A stretch of 64,000 nt of DNA from Tranzscheliella williamsii (taxonomy: Eukaryota; Basidiomycota; Ustilaginomycetes; Ustilaginales; Ustilaginaceae). Shown here one piece after another: positions 40,203 to 49,927 of this stretch. Every line of letters starts with the position of its first letter. Positions within the stretch are counted from its first letter, which is position 1. A program made the position numbers and the translations under genes. The notes below the pieces were generated by a model that made no database searches, had not been told where the DNA came from, and saw only the letters and a program-made list of their open reading frames with translations. The stretch lies in assembly GCA_023212725.1 (NCBI GenBank), contig JALBYF010000046.1, forward strand, positions 86,289 through 150,288, in the 5' to 3' direction.

Positions 40203-41777
40203 ATGCGACTTTCTACTGCGGGGCAGTCTGAAGGGGCTGAGCCGAGCTCGAGCCACGCGGGTGCTCGTCCTGGGCGGGGGGGCTCGAGGGGGGGGTGGAT
40301 GATGGGGTTGTTTGGGGGGCGGGGTGGGGGGGAGGAGCGGGCAGCGCTGATGGGGGATGCGCGGGGGGGGGATGCGTTTGACGACACGGATGCGATCTCG
40401 CTGCTGAGCGGCATTGCTGGGCGCGACTCGCAGCGCGGGCGTGCGGCGGCGCGGCGGCGGGCGCGCGCACGCCAGCGCGCCGAGGAGCGCTCCTGCGGCC
40501 TCCTCCCGGACCTGGCGGCGGTTGCGCACACGCTCTCCTGCGGCCTCCTCGCGCGCGCACCCGCACCCGCCCGCCGCCGCGCCGCCTCGCTCAGCAGCGT
40601 CATCAACAGCGGCACACCCCCACCCCACCCCACCCATGCAAGAACATCGAGCAACGCAAGCACAGACACGTCGTCCAGCTTCACCGCCTCCCGCTTCGCC
40701 GACAGCGGCGACGAAGACGCAGGCATGCTCGACGACCACGCCATAGCCCAGTTCGGCAGCGAGCCTCCGCCGCACCAACCCAGCACCGCCCAGCACGCCG
40801 AAACCGAAGCCGAAGCGCAGCGCACCGCACAGGCAGAGGCAGAAGCGCAGACCAAGGCAGAGCAGGAGCAGAGGAGAGTGGCGCGAGAAGCCGAGGCTGT
40901 GCGGCTGCAGGCCGAAGCAGAGGCCGAGGCTGCGCGCCAGCACGAGGAAGAAGCCCGGCTGGCGGCCGTCGAGGAAGCGGCGATCGCCAAGGCGCGCCGC
41001 AAGGCCGAGCGCAAGGCCGCCAAAGCAGGCCTGCTCAAGCTGCAGCAGGAAAGCCAGGGCGCCAAACACTGGCTCACCGAAGCCGAGGCCGAGGCCGCCG
41101 CCGGCGGCTTTGACTTTGCCGAGGAGCCCGACGCCGACCCCCCGCTGCACGACTACGACGAGGCGCCACACTACCTCGGCCACCCCCCGCAGCCGGCAGA
41201 CGAGGCGTACCTGGATGCAGACGAAGCGGCGGGGTACGCGCGCGACGGAGCGTACCTGGTCGAAGAGGAAGCTGCGGGCGGTGTTGTCCACCACCACCAC
41301 TACTACCACGCTGCAGCGGGCGAGCGCGACGGCTATGCGGGGTATCCTTCCGCCGTGGCTACGCAGCCGGGCGTCGACGAGGGCGAAGCGACGCGGGATG
41401 CAGAGGGTGGGGGAAAGGGCGCGGGGTCGGAGGACGAGGCGGACATTGCGGGGCTTTCGTTCCGCAGCGGGGCGCGCCGCGACGCGGGCAGCCAGCGCGG
41501 CAGCCGGAGCGGCGCGAGCGGCGGCTCGGGCAGCGCACACTACCGCGACCGTCCGCGCCGCCACCAACGCACCCCGTCCCGCTCCGACGCCAGCTCGCCC
41601 CCCCCCGCCGCCCGCACCCCGCTGCCCAACCTGTACGAGTCCGCCGCGCCGCTCTACCCCGCCCCCGCGTCGGAGTTCGGCGTCATCCCCCCCGGCTCCC
41701 ACCCCCGCGCCGCCCGCGTCCGCAAACCGCGCCAACCACCCCCCGACGCATCCTTCGACGGCTTCCCCGCCTTCTAA
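40203..41777 (+). CDS. Orphan coiled-coil protein
   Basis: This single exon encodes 524 residues; the family is not recognised. A Gly/Arg-rich N-terminus includes DDTDAISLLSGI. A long Ala/Glu/Arg helix (residues ~198-290, e.g. AEQEQRRVAREAEAVRLQAE) is a clear coiled-coil. A Tyr/Asp/His-rich region (EAPHYLGHPP, HHHHYY) comes next, and a Ser/Pro/Arg-rich tail ends in DASFDGFPAF. No signal peptide or membrane helix is present. A periodic helix is unlikely to arise by chance, which supports this frame over the long open frame on the other strand. GC content is very high. It converges with the carnitine acetyltransferase gene (101 bases between stops). No function is proposed. Confidence 0.6.
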   Translation: MRLSTAGQSEGAEPSSSHAGARPGRGGSRGGWMMGLFGGRGGGEERAALMGDARGGDAFDDTDAISLLSGIAGRDSQRGRAAARRRARARQRAEERSCGLLPDLAAVAHTLSCGLLARAPAPARRRAASLSSVINSGTPPPHPTHARTSSNASTDTSSSFTASRFADSGDEDAGMLDDHAIAQFGSEPPPHQPSTAQHAETEAEAQRTAQAEAEAQTKAEQEQRRVAREAEAVRLQAEAEAEAARQHEEEARLAAVEEAAIAKARRKAERKAAKAGLLKLQQESQGAKHWLTEAEAEAAAGGFDFAEEPDADPPLHDYDEAPHYLGHPPQPADEAYLDADEAAGYARDGAYLVEEEAAGGVVHHHHYYHAAAGERDGYAGYPSAVATQPGVDEGEATRDAEGGGKGAGSEDEADIAGLSFRSGARRDAGSQRGSRSGASGGSGSAHYRDRPRRHQRTPSRSDASSPPPAARTPLPNLYESAAPLYPAPASEFGVIPPGSHPRAARVRKPRQPPPDASFDGFPAF

Positions 41778-41878
41778 CCGCGCCCTGGACCCAGCCCACA
41801 GTCTCTGTACGATAGATAGGACAGTTCGATTACTAACACGACCCGAACATAGTGTCAGACGGAGGGTGCGCAGCGAGA

Positions 41879-44173
41879 TCAGTTGTACTCGTCGTACAGC
41901 AGCGTCTTGCCGACGCCCGAGAGGCGGCTGCGGTGGCTGCGGCGGTCCTGCGTGTGGGGCTCGTCGGCGGGTTTGGCGTCGTCGCCGAAGAACGAGTAGC
42001 CCGACTGGCCGACGGTGGCGGGGGGCGCGTCGTCGAGGTCGTTCGAGTAGCCGTTGCTCTTGGCGCCGATGGGGAGGCCGGTGCGGACGTCGCACTCGAC
42101 GCCGTTGTGGTCGATGTAGGTGGGATGCGCGCGCACGTTGGCGGCCTTGTAAGTCTCGATAATCATCTGCTGCGTCTCGCGCAGATAGCTCTCCAGCGTG
42201 TCCAAGAAGCGCCGCGTCTGGAGATGCTTGGACGACGCGCAGACCGTCAGCGCATCGTCCTTGATAATGTACCCGATCCCAAAGCCGTCCGGCACCACCG
42301 GTCCGAATCCAAACATCCGCAGCGCAGGGTTGCCGCAGTTGGACGTCGAGACCACCGTGTGGTTGAGCCGCGCATAGCCGGCATCCGTCCAGATGGCCGG
42401 CATGGCGTCTGCTGTCCGCCCATCCGCGCCCTTCTCCGCCTGGATCTTTTTCCACAGCGCCTGCAGCGCGTACAGATGCCGGTCGTGCCCCTTGCCGCCG
42501 GCACACGTCTTGCTCAGCTTGGCATGCCCCTCGCAGGCCTTTTTGAGCGCCTCCAGCTTGGCCTCTACGGTGGCGTTCTTGTCCATGTACGTTTCCACAA
42601 ACTGCGCCGAGTGCGGCTGGACGGTCCGGATGGCCTCGGTCCGGCCGTGCAGGAAGGCCTTGGTCATCGCCGGCTCGTAGGTGGTCTCGCACCGCCCGTA
42701 GAGCGTGTAGTACGCCGCCTGGAAGGCCATCTGGACAAACGCGTCCGGCGAAAAGCGGTGCCGGGTGATAAAGTTCTTGCCGTACCGGTCAAACTCGAGC
42801 ACCTCGCATTCATTCTGGCAGATCAGGTCCGAGAGCCGCGTCTCGCCGTACTTGATGCCGTCGGCGAGCTTGTCGGTTAGGTTCCATTCCAGCTTCTTTG
42901 GCGCGGTAGCCAAGGCAACGTCTTGCGCCTTTTGTGGATCGCCGTCGCCACTGCCGTTGGTCTGCTTGCCAGCGCCGCGCGCCCAGGGGCTCGTCTTGGC
43001 CTGGAAGAGCGATTTGGTAGCCGAATGGATCGACTTGGCGAAACGCATGATCAGCTCCGTGTAGACATCGGCAGCATAGCGGAGCACCGTGTGGCCGTCG
43101 ACGCCGGTGTGCTCAAAGTTGATCCCAGCTGTGCCGTTGGCGCAGACGATGATCTGCAGCTTGTCGTACCATCGGTTGGTGCAGGTCCCGATCTGGACTC
43201 CCTTCTGAAGCTTGTAGGTGCCGCAGAGCATGTTGTTGGCAAGCTCGGCCGAGTCGGCAGGCGTCGAATCATCCATGCAAACCACAAAGAGCGCCGTGTC
43301 GACTACCTCGAGGCATTTGCGGTTGTGCAGGTCCTGGCGTAGATGCTCGCGGTACATGGACCAGATCGGCCGTTTCTCGGTAGTGAGGATACCGACGGCG
43401 CCCTTAGCCATCTCCTGGACGCCTACCTTGTCGGCGTCACGGACGATGGCCTGGAGGCTGCCGAGCATGGCGCGTTCGGTGAGCAGAGGACGGTGCTCTT
43501 CGTCCAGAACTTCGAACCAGTAGATCTGGCCCTTGCGCATCACGACAATGTGCCTCGACTCGGGCTCCACCTCCATCCTGCATCCATTCTCGGTGGGGAT
43601 CCTTGAGGTGGCAAAGAGCCGGGTGTATTGGAACATATCGAGCGGCGTCCCTCTGATGTTGTCGGGCTGCAAAACACCGACGCGGAGGTCGTGGATAAAA
43701 GCCAGACTGGCGAGGATGAGGTTGGCAGTGCGCATGAGCTGGTTGCCCCGGGTGGGAGTCGGGTCGTCCTCCAAGATGAAAAAGGGATTGAGGTTGAGCA
43801 CGACCGAGTCCGAGGCCTGGAGGTAGCTCTCATCCCAAAACTCTTCGATATAGCTTGCCCTTGTGCTGGCATACTCCTGGAGCTGCTTCTGGATCTGCGG
43901 CCCCTCATTGCTCAGAAACGCCTGCACGGCCTTCTTGGTGGTTTCGTGCTGGGATGCGGTCTGGAGGGGCTGCAAGCTGGACAGATAGCCTTTGCACGTT
44001 TCTTCCAGCGTGGGGATGGGCAGATGGGGAAGGTGAGACTGGCCCTCGAAGGTCTTGCCACCACCTAAGCCTTCCGAGGTGCCGCCGTCCTTGGCAGCAG
44101 CCGACTTGGACTCGACGGCCTGAGCGTTGAAGTCGGCCTTATTCGGGTCAGCGGACATGATGCCGGGCGCCAT
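41879..44173 (-). CDS. Carnitine O-acetyltransferase (Yat1/Yat2 type)
   Basis: This single exon encodes about 764 residues from the first in-frame ATG. The choline/carnitine acyltransferase fold is complete: LPIPTLEETCKGYLSSLQPL at the start, FATSRIPTENGCR, the catalytic His in NFEHTGVDGHTV, GRCETTYEPAMTKAFLHGRTEAIR for substrate binding, and FGFGPVVPDGFGIGYII. It moves acetyl groups between CoA and carnitine. There is no mitochondrial presequence and no C-terminal peroxisomal tripeptide (it ends YDEYN), so a cytosolic or outer-membrane Yat-type enzyme is likelier than the Cat2 type. A polar insert (~residues 400-435) and a long C-terminal tail also fit Yat2. A TATA box lies ~90 bases upstream at 44261-44269. 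Confidence 0.92.
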   Translation of the reverse strand: MAPGIMSADPNKADFNAQAVESKSAAAKDGGTSEGLGGGKTFEGQSHLPHLPIPTLEETCKGYLSSLQPLQTASQHETTKKAVQAFLSNEGPQIQKQLQEYASTRASYIEEFWDESYLQASDSVVLNLNPFFILEDDPTPTRGNQLMRTANLILASLAFIHDLRVGVLQPDNIRGTPLDMFQYTRLFATSRIPTENGCRMEVEPESRHIVVMRKGQIYWFEVLDEEHRPLLTERAMLGSLQAIVRDADKVGVQEMAKGAVGILTTEKRPIWSMYREHLRQDLHNRKCLEVVDTALFVVCMDDSTPADSAELANNMLCGTYKLQKGVQIGTCTNRWYDKLQIIVCANGTAGINFEHTGVDGHTVLRYAADVYTELIMRFAKSIHSATKSLFQAKTSPWARGAGKQTNGSGDGDPQKAQDVALATAPKKLEWNLTDKLADGIKYGETRLSDLICQNECEVLEFDRYGKNFITRHRFSPDAFVQMAFQAAYYTLYGRCETTYEPAMTKAFLHGRTEAIRTVQPHSAQFVETYMDKNATVEAKLEALKKACEGHAKLSKTCAGGKGHDRHLYALQALWKKIQAEKGADGRTADAMPAIWTDAGYARLNHTVVSTSNCGNPALRMFGFGPVVPDGFGIGYIIKDDALTVCASSKHLQTRRFLDTLESYLRETQQMIIETYKAANVRAHPTYIDHNGVECDVRTGLPIGAKSNGYSNDLDDAPPATVGQSGYSFFGDDAKPADEPHTQDRRSHRSRLSGVGKTLLYDEYN

Positions 44174-45081
44174 GACGGGCAAGGAACCTCTCTGCAGAGG
44201 CGGGAGAGAGCAGCGAGGGTGGATAGGCGCTTGGCTGGGTCCTTCTGGCGACGCTAATGCCTTTTTATAGGAAAGTGCACGGTGGCAGTGGAGATAGAAG
44301 GGTTCGGAGATATAGGATTAGTAGCGAGCACCAAAGCACAAGTGAGATGCGGGGCGAGGAGGATGGACCCTTTGGCGGCAGAGTCACGCAAAAGGGTGGG
44401 TAGGCTGCATGACGGGCCAACAGCAAGCCTGGCATTCCCATTTGGCCGGCTGATGAGTAAGGGCTTCTATGCGGGGATGGCGCGCCCCAATTACAATGCG
44501 TATGCAGGGTGAGGCAGCCTGGCAGATTCGAGACGCCAAGCTTAAAGCCCATCCGAAGGCAGAATGTTAGATTGCCAACGAGAGCAGAGGCACGGTGCGC
44601 AGCGATGATGGTCTGCTATTCCCTCGCAGCTTGACCACAAATGGAGGCAGCAGGCCCGCCCGTTTGCAAGTGCAATGCGAGGAGGAAGAGCAGGGCGGAA
44701 AAGGCGGACATGCTTGCGGCGGTCGGACTGCACTAAGCAGATGTACATGACTAGTAACTCGGCGTCGGCTTCTTATATCTGCGGCTCGGGGTAATGAGAC
44801 GACTCGCGCGAGAGAAGGAGTCCACAATGATGGTTCGGATTTAACAGCAAGAAGGTGCGTAAACGCGTCGAAAGATCAACACTCTTCGGCCCCAGCTTGG
44901 CGCTGCATGATGCGTTTATGCCAAAGTCTCCTGATCCTGGCCTCTGCCGCTGGGGCACTACGTTGTGCGGGTGTATCTATGCCCTTTCGGTGGATCTGGG
45001 ACGAACAACAGGCTGCTCGTCGGTTGTGCTATAAGCTACCATCACGAGCCGGGCCGCCAGAAGAGAAGCTTGAACGATACC
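44174..45081. other. Divergent promoter region, carnitine acetyltransferase / calycin-like gene
   Basis: About 0.9 kb. Besides the TATA box near the left end, I recognise no element. Confidence 0.5.
44261..44269 (-). promoter_or_regulatory. TATA box of the carnitine acetyltransferase gene
   Basis: TATAAAAAG on the minus strand lies about 90 bases before the chosen ATG. Motif and spacing fit a core promoter and indirectly support the start choice. Confidence 0.55.
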
Positions 45082-45936
45082 ATGGCGGACGTTACCCACC
45101 CGACCGAGGCTGTCGCCGCCCCGGAATGGGCTGGCCAGACGCCCTCCGCATTCGACATTGACCTGCCCAGCACTAGCTACGCGCCGGCCCATCCTCTCCA
45201 CCTCTCGAACCTGCCGCACACCTCGATATCGGGCTTCTGGTACATTGTCGGCTCTTCTCTTCCGTTGTGGAAGAGCAAGAAGAATGTCGTGATCCGCTAC
45301 GTGACCAACAAGACCGCCCGAGAAGGCGAGGTCAAGTTCGACGACGAGATCCGATCCGACCCCAAGTCCAAACCCTCCGCCCAGCCGGTCGGCGACAACC
45401 TCGAGCAAAAGTGGAAGGCCGAAGAAGGCTTCATGAATAGGTACTTTGGCATCAAGGGCACCAATGTGTTGCAAAAGTCGGCACAGAACGGGTAACTATC
45501 AATCAGCGCCGGTGCCTAACATGGGTTCGCTGGCACTGCGAGCTTGGCTCGGATGGGGCCATGGTTTGCTGACGCTTTTGTCTGTTTACGGCTGGGCAGG
45601 GCCTCGTTCCAGTGGACGGGGCACGGGCTGCTGCGGGTCTTCCATTCGCGGTGGCAGGTGATTGGGTACGGGCCGTACGACCTGTCGGACACGTCGCGGC
45701 GGCGGTTCGACTGGGTGGTGACGTACTTTGAGAAGACGCTGGCGACGCCGGCGGGCATCGATGTCTACGTGCGCGACCCGGCGGCAATGCCGGCCGCGAC
45801 GTACGCTGCCATCCTGGCCCAGTTCAACACGCTCCAGGCGAGATATGCGAGCGACCCGGACCCAGAGCGCAGCGCCCTCGCCGCCCAGCTCGCCACCCTG
45901 GCCAGCCAAACTTTCGCCGTGCCGCACGACCTGTAG
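45082..45936 (+). CDS. Small calycin/lipocalin-like protein, uncharacterised
   Basis: Two exons (45082-45491, 45600-45936) are joined through a 108-bp intron with donor GTAACT and a CTGAC branch site; the split Gly codon is restored. The product is about 248 residues. After a ~45-residue lead, the pattern is ISGFWYIVGSSLPLWKSKKNVVIRYV, then FQWTGHGLLRVFHSRWQVIGYG, then FDWVVTYFEKTLATPAGIDVYVR. This strand-rich layout with Trp/Gly turns resembles calycin-type beta-barrel proteins that recur as hypothetical proteins in basidiomycetes and ascomycetes. Such barrels bind small hydrophobic ligands, but no ligand is shown. No signal peptide is present, so it is probably cytosolic. The fold is inferred. 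Confidence 0.7.
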
Positions 45937-46162
45937 CCCGCCCGCCCGTGGCTGTGAGCTGCTGCCCCTTCCCCCCTGCCAAGAGATCCAGTTGTAGCGG
46001 CCGTGTTTCACTCCATGATACCAGATCCGTTCGATACCACAGGCACCTGGATGCGTGTGTGTCGCGGTACAAATACAGTGCTGCGGCGGCCGCCTGTCTA
46101 CGGCGCGGGGTGGGGACGGGACGAGGTTGGCTGCCGGGGGGGAAGTGGTGTGGGCTGGACGG

Positions 46163-46957
46163 TCAGGACCAGTCGAGGTCGTGGTCGTCGAATTTGCTGT
46201 AGGGTGCGCGGCCGACGCCCTGTGCGAGGGCGGCGGTGTCGAGGAGTGGTTTGCCGTCTTTGTCGACGGGGCCGGCGGTGTCGAGGGGGAGTCCGTCGGG
46301 GCCGAGGCGGCCGGCGGCGCGGTCCTTGATGGCCTGGAGCCAGCCGCCGTGGTCGATGCGGTCGGCCTCCTGGGCGGCGACGCGGCGGAAGTAGAAGTCC
46401 TTGCGCGGGTCGTACCGCACGCGCTCGTCCTTGAGCATGCGGCTGTCGACACGCGCATCCTCACCCTCGATGCTCAACATCGCCTGCGGCGTCTTGGCCT
46501 CAATTACCTGCCCCACCACAAAAGCGTCCGTCAGTATCGGCTCGTCGCACACACACCGCCAACACATGGCCGCAGGCAGACTCACATAGTGGTTGTCGCA
46601 GTGCGGACAGTATTCGTCGCTCTCCTCGTACGCGCCCAGGTCCTTGCGGAAGGCCTTCTTGCACTTCTTGCAGATCAACGCCATCTCGACGGTCCGGCGC
46701 AGCCCGTGGTCCTGCGACTCGGCATGGCATTCGGGGCACTGTGACACGAACAGCGCAGCGCTTCCCAGGTCAGCCCGGCCGCATCCCTCGCCGGCAGGCA
46801 GACAAGCCACTTACGTCGAAGAACTTCTGGCAGCAAGGCGCTCGGATGGACACCTGCGCGTTGAGGATGTGTTTGCTGCGCGCAGCACCGCACAAACAGA
46901 ACCGGCGTCAGCAGGCAGCCCCATCGCCATCCACACCCCGCTGTCTACTCACCACAT
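46163..46957 (-). CDS. CHY zinc-finger protein
   Basis: Three exons (46957-46953, 46875-46815, 46738-46163) encode about 213 residues. Exon 1 contributes only ATGTG; introns of 77 and 76 bp both have CTGAC branch sites, and both joins fall inside conserved sequence. The spliced N-terminus reads MCKHILNAQVSIRAPCC, followed by KFFDCPECHAESQDH. This restores the Cys/His ligands of a CHY-type zinc finger. A second ligand set follows: CKKCKKAFRKD and DEYCPHCDNHY. The C-terminal half is charged with no domain recognised. CHY fingers bind zinc and occur in ubiquitin ligases and in the mitochondrial protein Hot13; this protein lacks a RING. Its role is unknown. Confidence 0.85.
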
Positions 46958-47246
46958 CTCGGAGCCTGCAATCCAGAGGTGCGAACGGCGGTCGCAAAGC
47001 AAGCTCGAACGGCCAACCAACACGCAATCCGACTCGTGTTTTTCGACCGATTTCTTCTGAGATGCGACTCATACACCGCGCGTTTCTCACGGCCAGCTGG
47101 AAAACGAAACCCACACTCTACGCGCGCGCGTTCAACAGGTCAGCGAGTTGGGCATGCTGCGCTCGCAAGCACCCGCGGCGCCAGTGCGACTGGAAAACAG
47201 TAGAAGGACAATGCAGGGCCTGGTATGACACAGAGATACAGAGTCG

Positions 47247-49268
47247 TCAAGGCGAGGGCGGCGCGGGCTCGTCATCGCCGGCTTGGTCGTCTTGCTCGGC
47301 CTCGATGGCGCCGATCTCGTACTCGCCGATCACGTCCCAGCGCGAGCCGCCGGCGGCTGCTGCGAGGTACTTGACGAAGCGCATCACGCCCTCGTCCCGG
47401 AGCACCACGCTGAGCGTGTTGAAGCTCGGAGTGAGGTTGAGCAGGACGCCGTCAAACTCCTCGTCCTCGTCCTCCTCGCCGTCATCTTCCACCATCTCGA
47501 CCACCTCCTCCTCGTCCGCGTCGGCGTCCTTCATCTCGGCGTCGGCGTCGGGCTGGTCGTCCTTCTTCTTGCTGCCGCCGCTCTGGTAGACGGCGGGATC
47601 TTCCTCGCCTTCGTGCGGCGCCATGTAGCACTCCCAGCCGCCAATGTCGCCGCTCTCCCACCTAGCCTGCAGATCCTTCGCTTCTTTCTTGGTCAGCAGC
47701 TTCGACTTGCCGCCGGGTGCAGAGGATGAGCTGGCAGAGGGGCTGGCTTTCTTGGCTTTGCCAGCGAGTCCCTTGGGGCCACCCTTACGCTCTTCGTCGA
47801 GCGACGGCTTGGCCGCGTCGGGCGTCAGGTTCAGGGTGACGTCCAGAACCGGCTCCGGGTCGGAACGAGCCAGGGTGTAGTCCAGCCCGGGGCGGAAGCG
47901 CCGCGCCTCGACGGGGCGCGCGCCTAAGGGCACCAGCTGTGTAATATTGGCGAGGAAATGACGGAAGGCACCGGATGGAAAGAGGACCGTGCTGAGCAGA
48001 CTCAGCAGCTCGTGTGCATCGGTCGGCAGCGGCGTAGGCACCTTTACCGTGGCGATCTCGGCAGCCATGGACGGCGTCGTCCGTTCCGATAGAACGGCAT
48101 AGCGTTGTTTGTGAGGAGGACCAGAAATGCTCCATCGATCAGAGCCTGGGCGCGCCTCTGCTGCACGGTCCGTGCCGACTCCATGATGTTGAATCGGCGT
48201 CGGGGCTAGGTCACCCTTGCCAGACAGCCACCACTGAAAGCCATCCTTGGCGTCGGCGCTCCGGAGCGTCTTCTGGATGGCTTCGGCAAACTCCTTTTTC
48301 AGGATCTCGGAGAGGAGAATGTGAGACTCGTCGCCGAACTGCTCGAAGAGCTGTTCTTGCGTCTTCTCGGTCAGATAGGCAGGGTTCAAGAATTGGACGA
48401 GAAACCGCTTCTCTTCCTGCGAAAGCGGCGAGCCGGGTAATGGCGGCTCATAGGACTCTGGATAGGCCTCAAAGTGTTTTGCGTTCTCCTTGGCGGAGAG
48501 GCTTTCAAGACTGCTCATCTCGCGTTCTACCTCTGCTTCCTTCTTCTCGTCTTCGGTGGTGAAGCCGGGCTCGCCTTCCTGCGGTCGGTGGAACCAGCCA
48601 GAGATGCTCAGCCTCGACTGGGTCGGGTGGACGACCTCTTCGACCGAGTGGAAGGAGTGGCCTGGCTGGACAGTGAAGAAGGTGAACTGGTTCCACTTGG
48701 GAGGGATGATCTTGGAGGGCACGTCGTCGGGCGTACCCTTGGTCTTGACCGGGTAGAGCTCCAACGCGCCGCCCCACTGCGGCTGCCAGGGTTGCTCGGG
48801 GTCGGGCAGATAGAGAATGTAGGAGACGCGGCGGGTGGAGATGACATCGTCGTGGTTCAAGAGATGGCACCCTTGGCGGTAATCGTTGATGCTCATGTCC
48901 TTTTTCTTGGCGGAGAGCGGCCCGCAGCCGGTGACGCCCTGCAGCCAGCTCCTGAACTCTTCCGAGTAGATCGCATTGCGGACCTGGAGGAGCGATTGGA
49001 GCCGGCCTGCTTCTTCTTCTGGCAGCCCGTCCAGGTTGGCTAGGTCGCCGGTCTGGTTGACCTTGTAGATGTCGGTCTCCTTTTCGGCGAACCGGAGCTC
49101 GTCGATGATCTCCTGGCGCGTCGCGCGGAGCAGATCATCGTTGATCAGCTCGGGCACGACGGCATGCTTGTAAGGGCTGCTGGCGTCGTACTGCTTCTTG
49201 TAGTTCTGGACAGTCTCTGCAGCCAGCAAACTAGGCGCGAAGGAAGCCTCCGCTTTGCTCACGGTCAT
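47247..49268 (-). CDS. Tpa1/Ofd1-type prolyl hydroxylase (2-oxoglutarate dioxygenase)
   Basis: This single exon encodes about 673 residues. The N-terminal catalytic domain shows CHLLNHDDVISTRRVSYILYL with the HxD iron ligands, a WGGALELY strand, and HSFHSVEEV with the distal His and the 2-oxoglutarate-binding region near SRLSISGWFH. The C-terminal half corresponds to the second, non-catalytic double-stranded beta-helix seen in Tpa1. The fungal enzymes hydroxylate a proline of ribosomal protein uS12 and influence translation termination; in fission yeast Ofd1 is tied to oxygen sensing. An acidic, low-complexity insert (DADAEMKDADADEEEVVEMV) lies near residue 600. The start at MTVSKAEASFAPSLL is chosen over an upstream Met because upstream sequence is not conserved. 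Confidence 0.9.
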   Translation of the reverse strand: MTVSKAEASFAPSLLAAETVQNYKKQYDASSPYKHAVVPELINDDLLRATRQEIIDELRFAEKETDIYKVNQTGDLANLDGLPEEEAGRLQSLLQVRNAIYSEEFRSWLQGVTGCGPLSAKKKDMSINDYRQGCHLLNHDDVISTRRVSYILYLPDPEQPWQPQWGGALELYPVKTKGTPDDVPSKIIPPKWNQFTFFTVQPGHSFHSVEEVVHPTQSRLSISGWFHRPQEGEPGFTTEDEKKEAEVEREMSSLESLSAKENAKHFEAYPESYEPPLPGSPLSQEEKRFLVQFLNPAYLTEKTQEQLFEQFGDESHILLSEILKKEFAEAIQKTLRSADAKDGFQWWLSGKGDLAPTPIQHHGVGTDRAAEARPGSDRWSISGPPHKQRYAVLSERTTPSMAAEIATVKVPTPLPTDAHELLSLLSTVLFPSGAFRHFLANITQLVPLGARPVEARRFRPGLDYTLARSDPEPVLDVTLNLTPDAAKPSLDEERKGGPKGLAGKAKKASPSASSSSAPGGKSKLLTKKEAKDLQARWESGDIGGWECYMAPHEGEEDPAVYQSGGSKKKDDQPDADAEMKDADADEEEVVEMVEDDGEEDEDEEFDGVLLNLTPSFNTLSVVLRDEGVMRFVKYLAAAAGGSRWDVIGEYEIGAIEAEQDDQAGDDEPAPPSP

Positions 49269-49927
49269 GACGAATACAGTCGACGGCAAGAGACTTTGTG
49301 GTGGTCTAAAGACGAACGCAGTCACCGCCATCATCATCCCAATCACGAATCACAGCATCGCATAGGCGCACAAGTGGAGCTTTACGATCTCACAATCCAT
49401 CGTCATCGACCTAGGTTCTAGCTCTAGAAAATTGAAATTTTTAGAGTTGAAAGAAGGAGATGAAGCGGAAGGAGAAGGAGAAGGGTGCTTTCTCGTGCGA
49501 TATGCTAAGGACTTGGCCCCGCATGACCATGCCGGGTCCACAGGGAACACTAACATTCACCCTGCGATTACGAGTCTGGAGAGAGTTGTGCTGAGGATAG
49601 AGATGGAGAAGCGTGAAAGAGAGGAGGAGCGGAGGGCGACTCGCATCCGAATGCATCGGAACGGGTGTGTGCTGGGATGGCTAAGGTTCGGGAGTCGACC
49701 TCGCTCTTGGTAGCGCAAGGCCGGATGCTGCCTGGCTCGGCTCTGCGTCTGTCGGCGGGACGGGCTGTGACAGGCGGCTGCATCACGCGTGACCCTTCGC
49801 TGCCCAAGTCCTATATGTAGTTGGACAAGCCTGGCCGGAGCGCCCCCACGTCCGTACCCAACCGTAGCGACCTTGGACAGGCAAACCGAGACCCACCGCA
49901 CCGTCGCACCCAAGAACGTAAACCAAG
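49269..49927. other. Divergent promoter region, prolyl hydroxylase / SCP2 gene
   Basis: About 0.66 kb between divergent starts. I see no repeat and no RNA gene. Confidence 0.5.

Noticed and set aside
40050..42692. 880-codon minus-strand open frame
   Set aside because: It crosses from the carnitine acetyltransferase gene, in a wrong frame, into the orphan gene's complement. Its composition is random and it lacks motifs.
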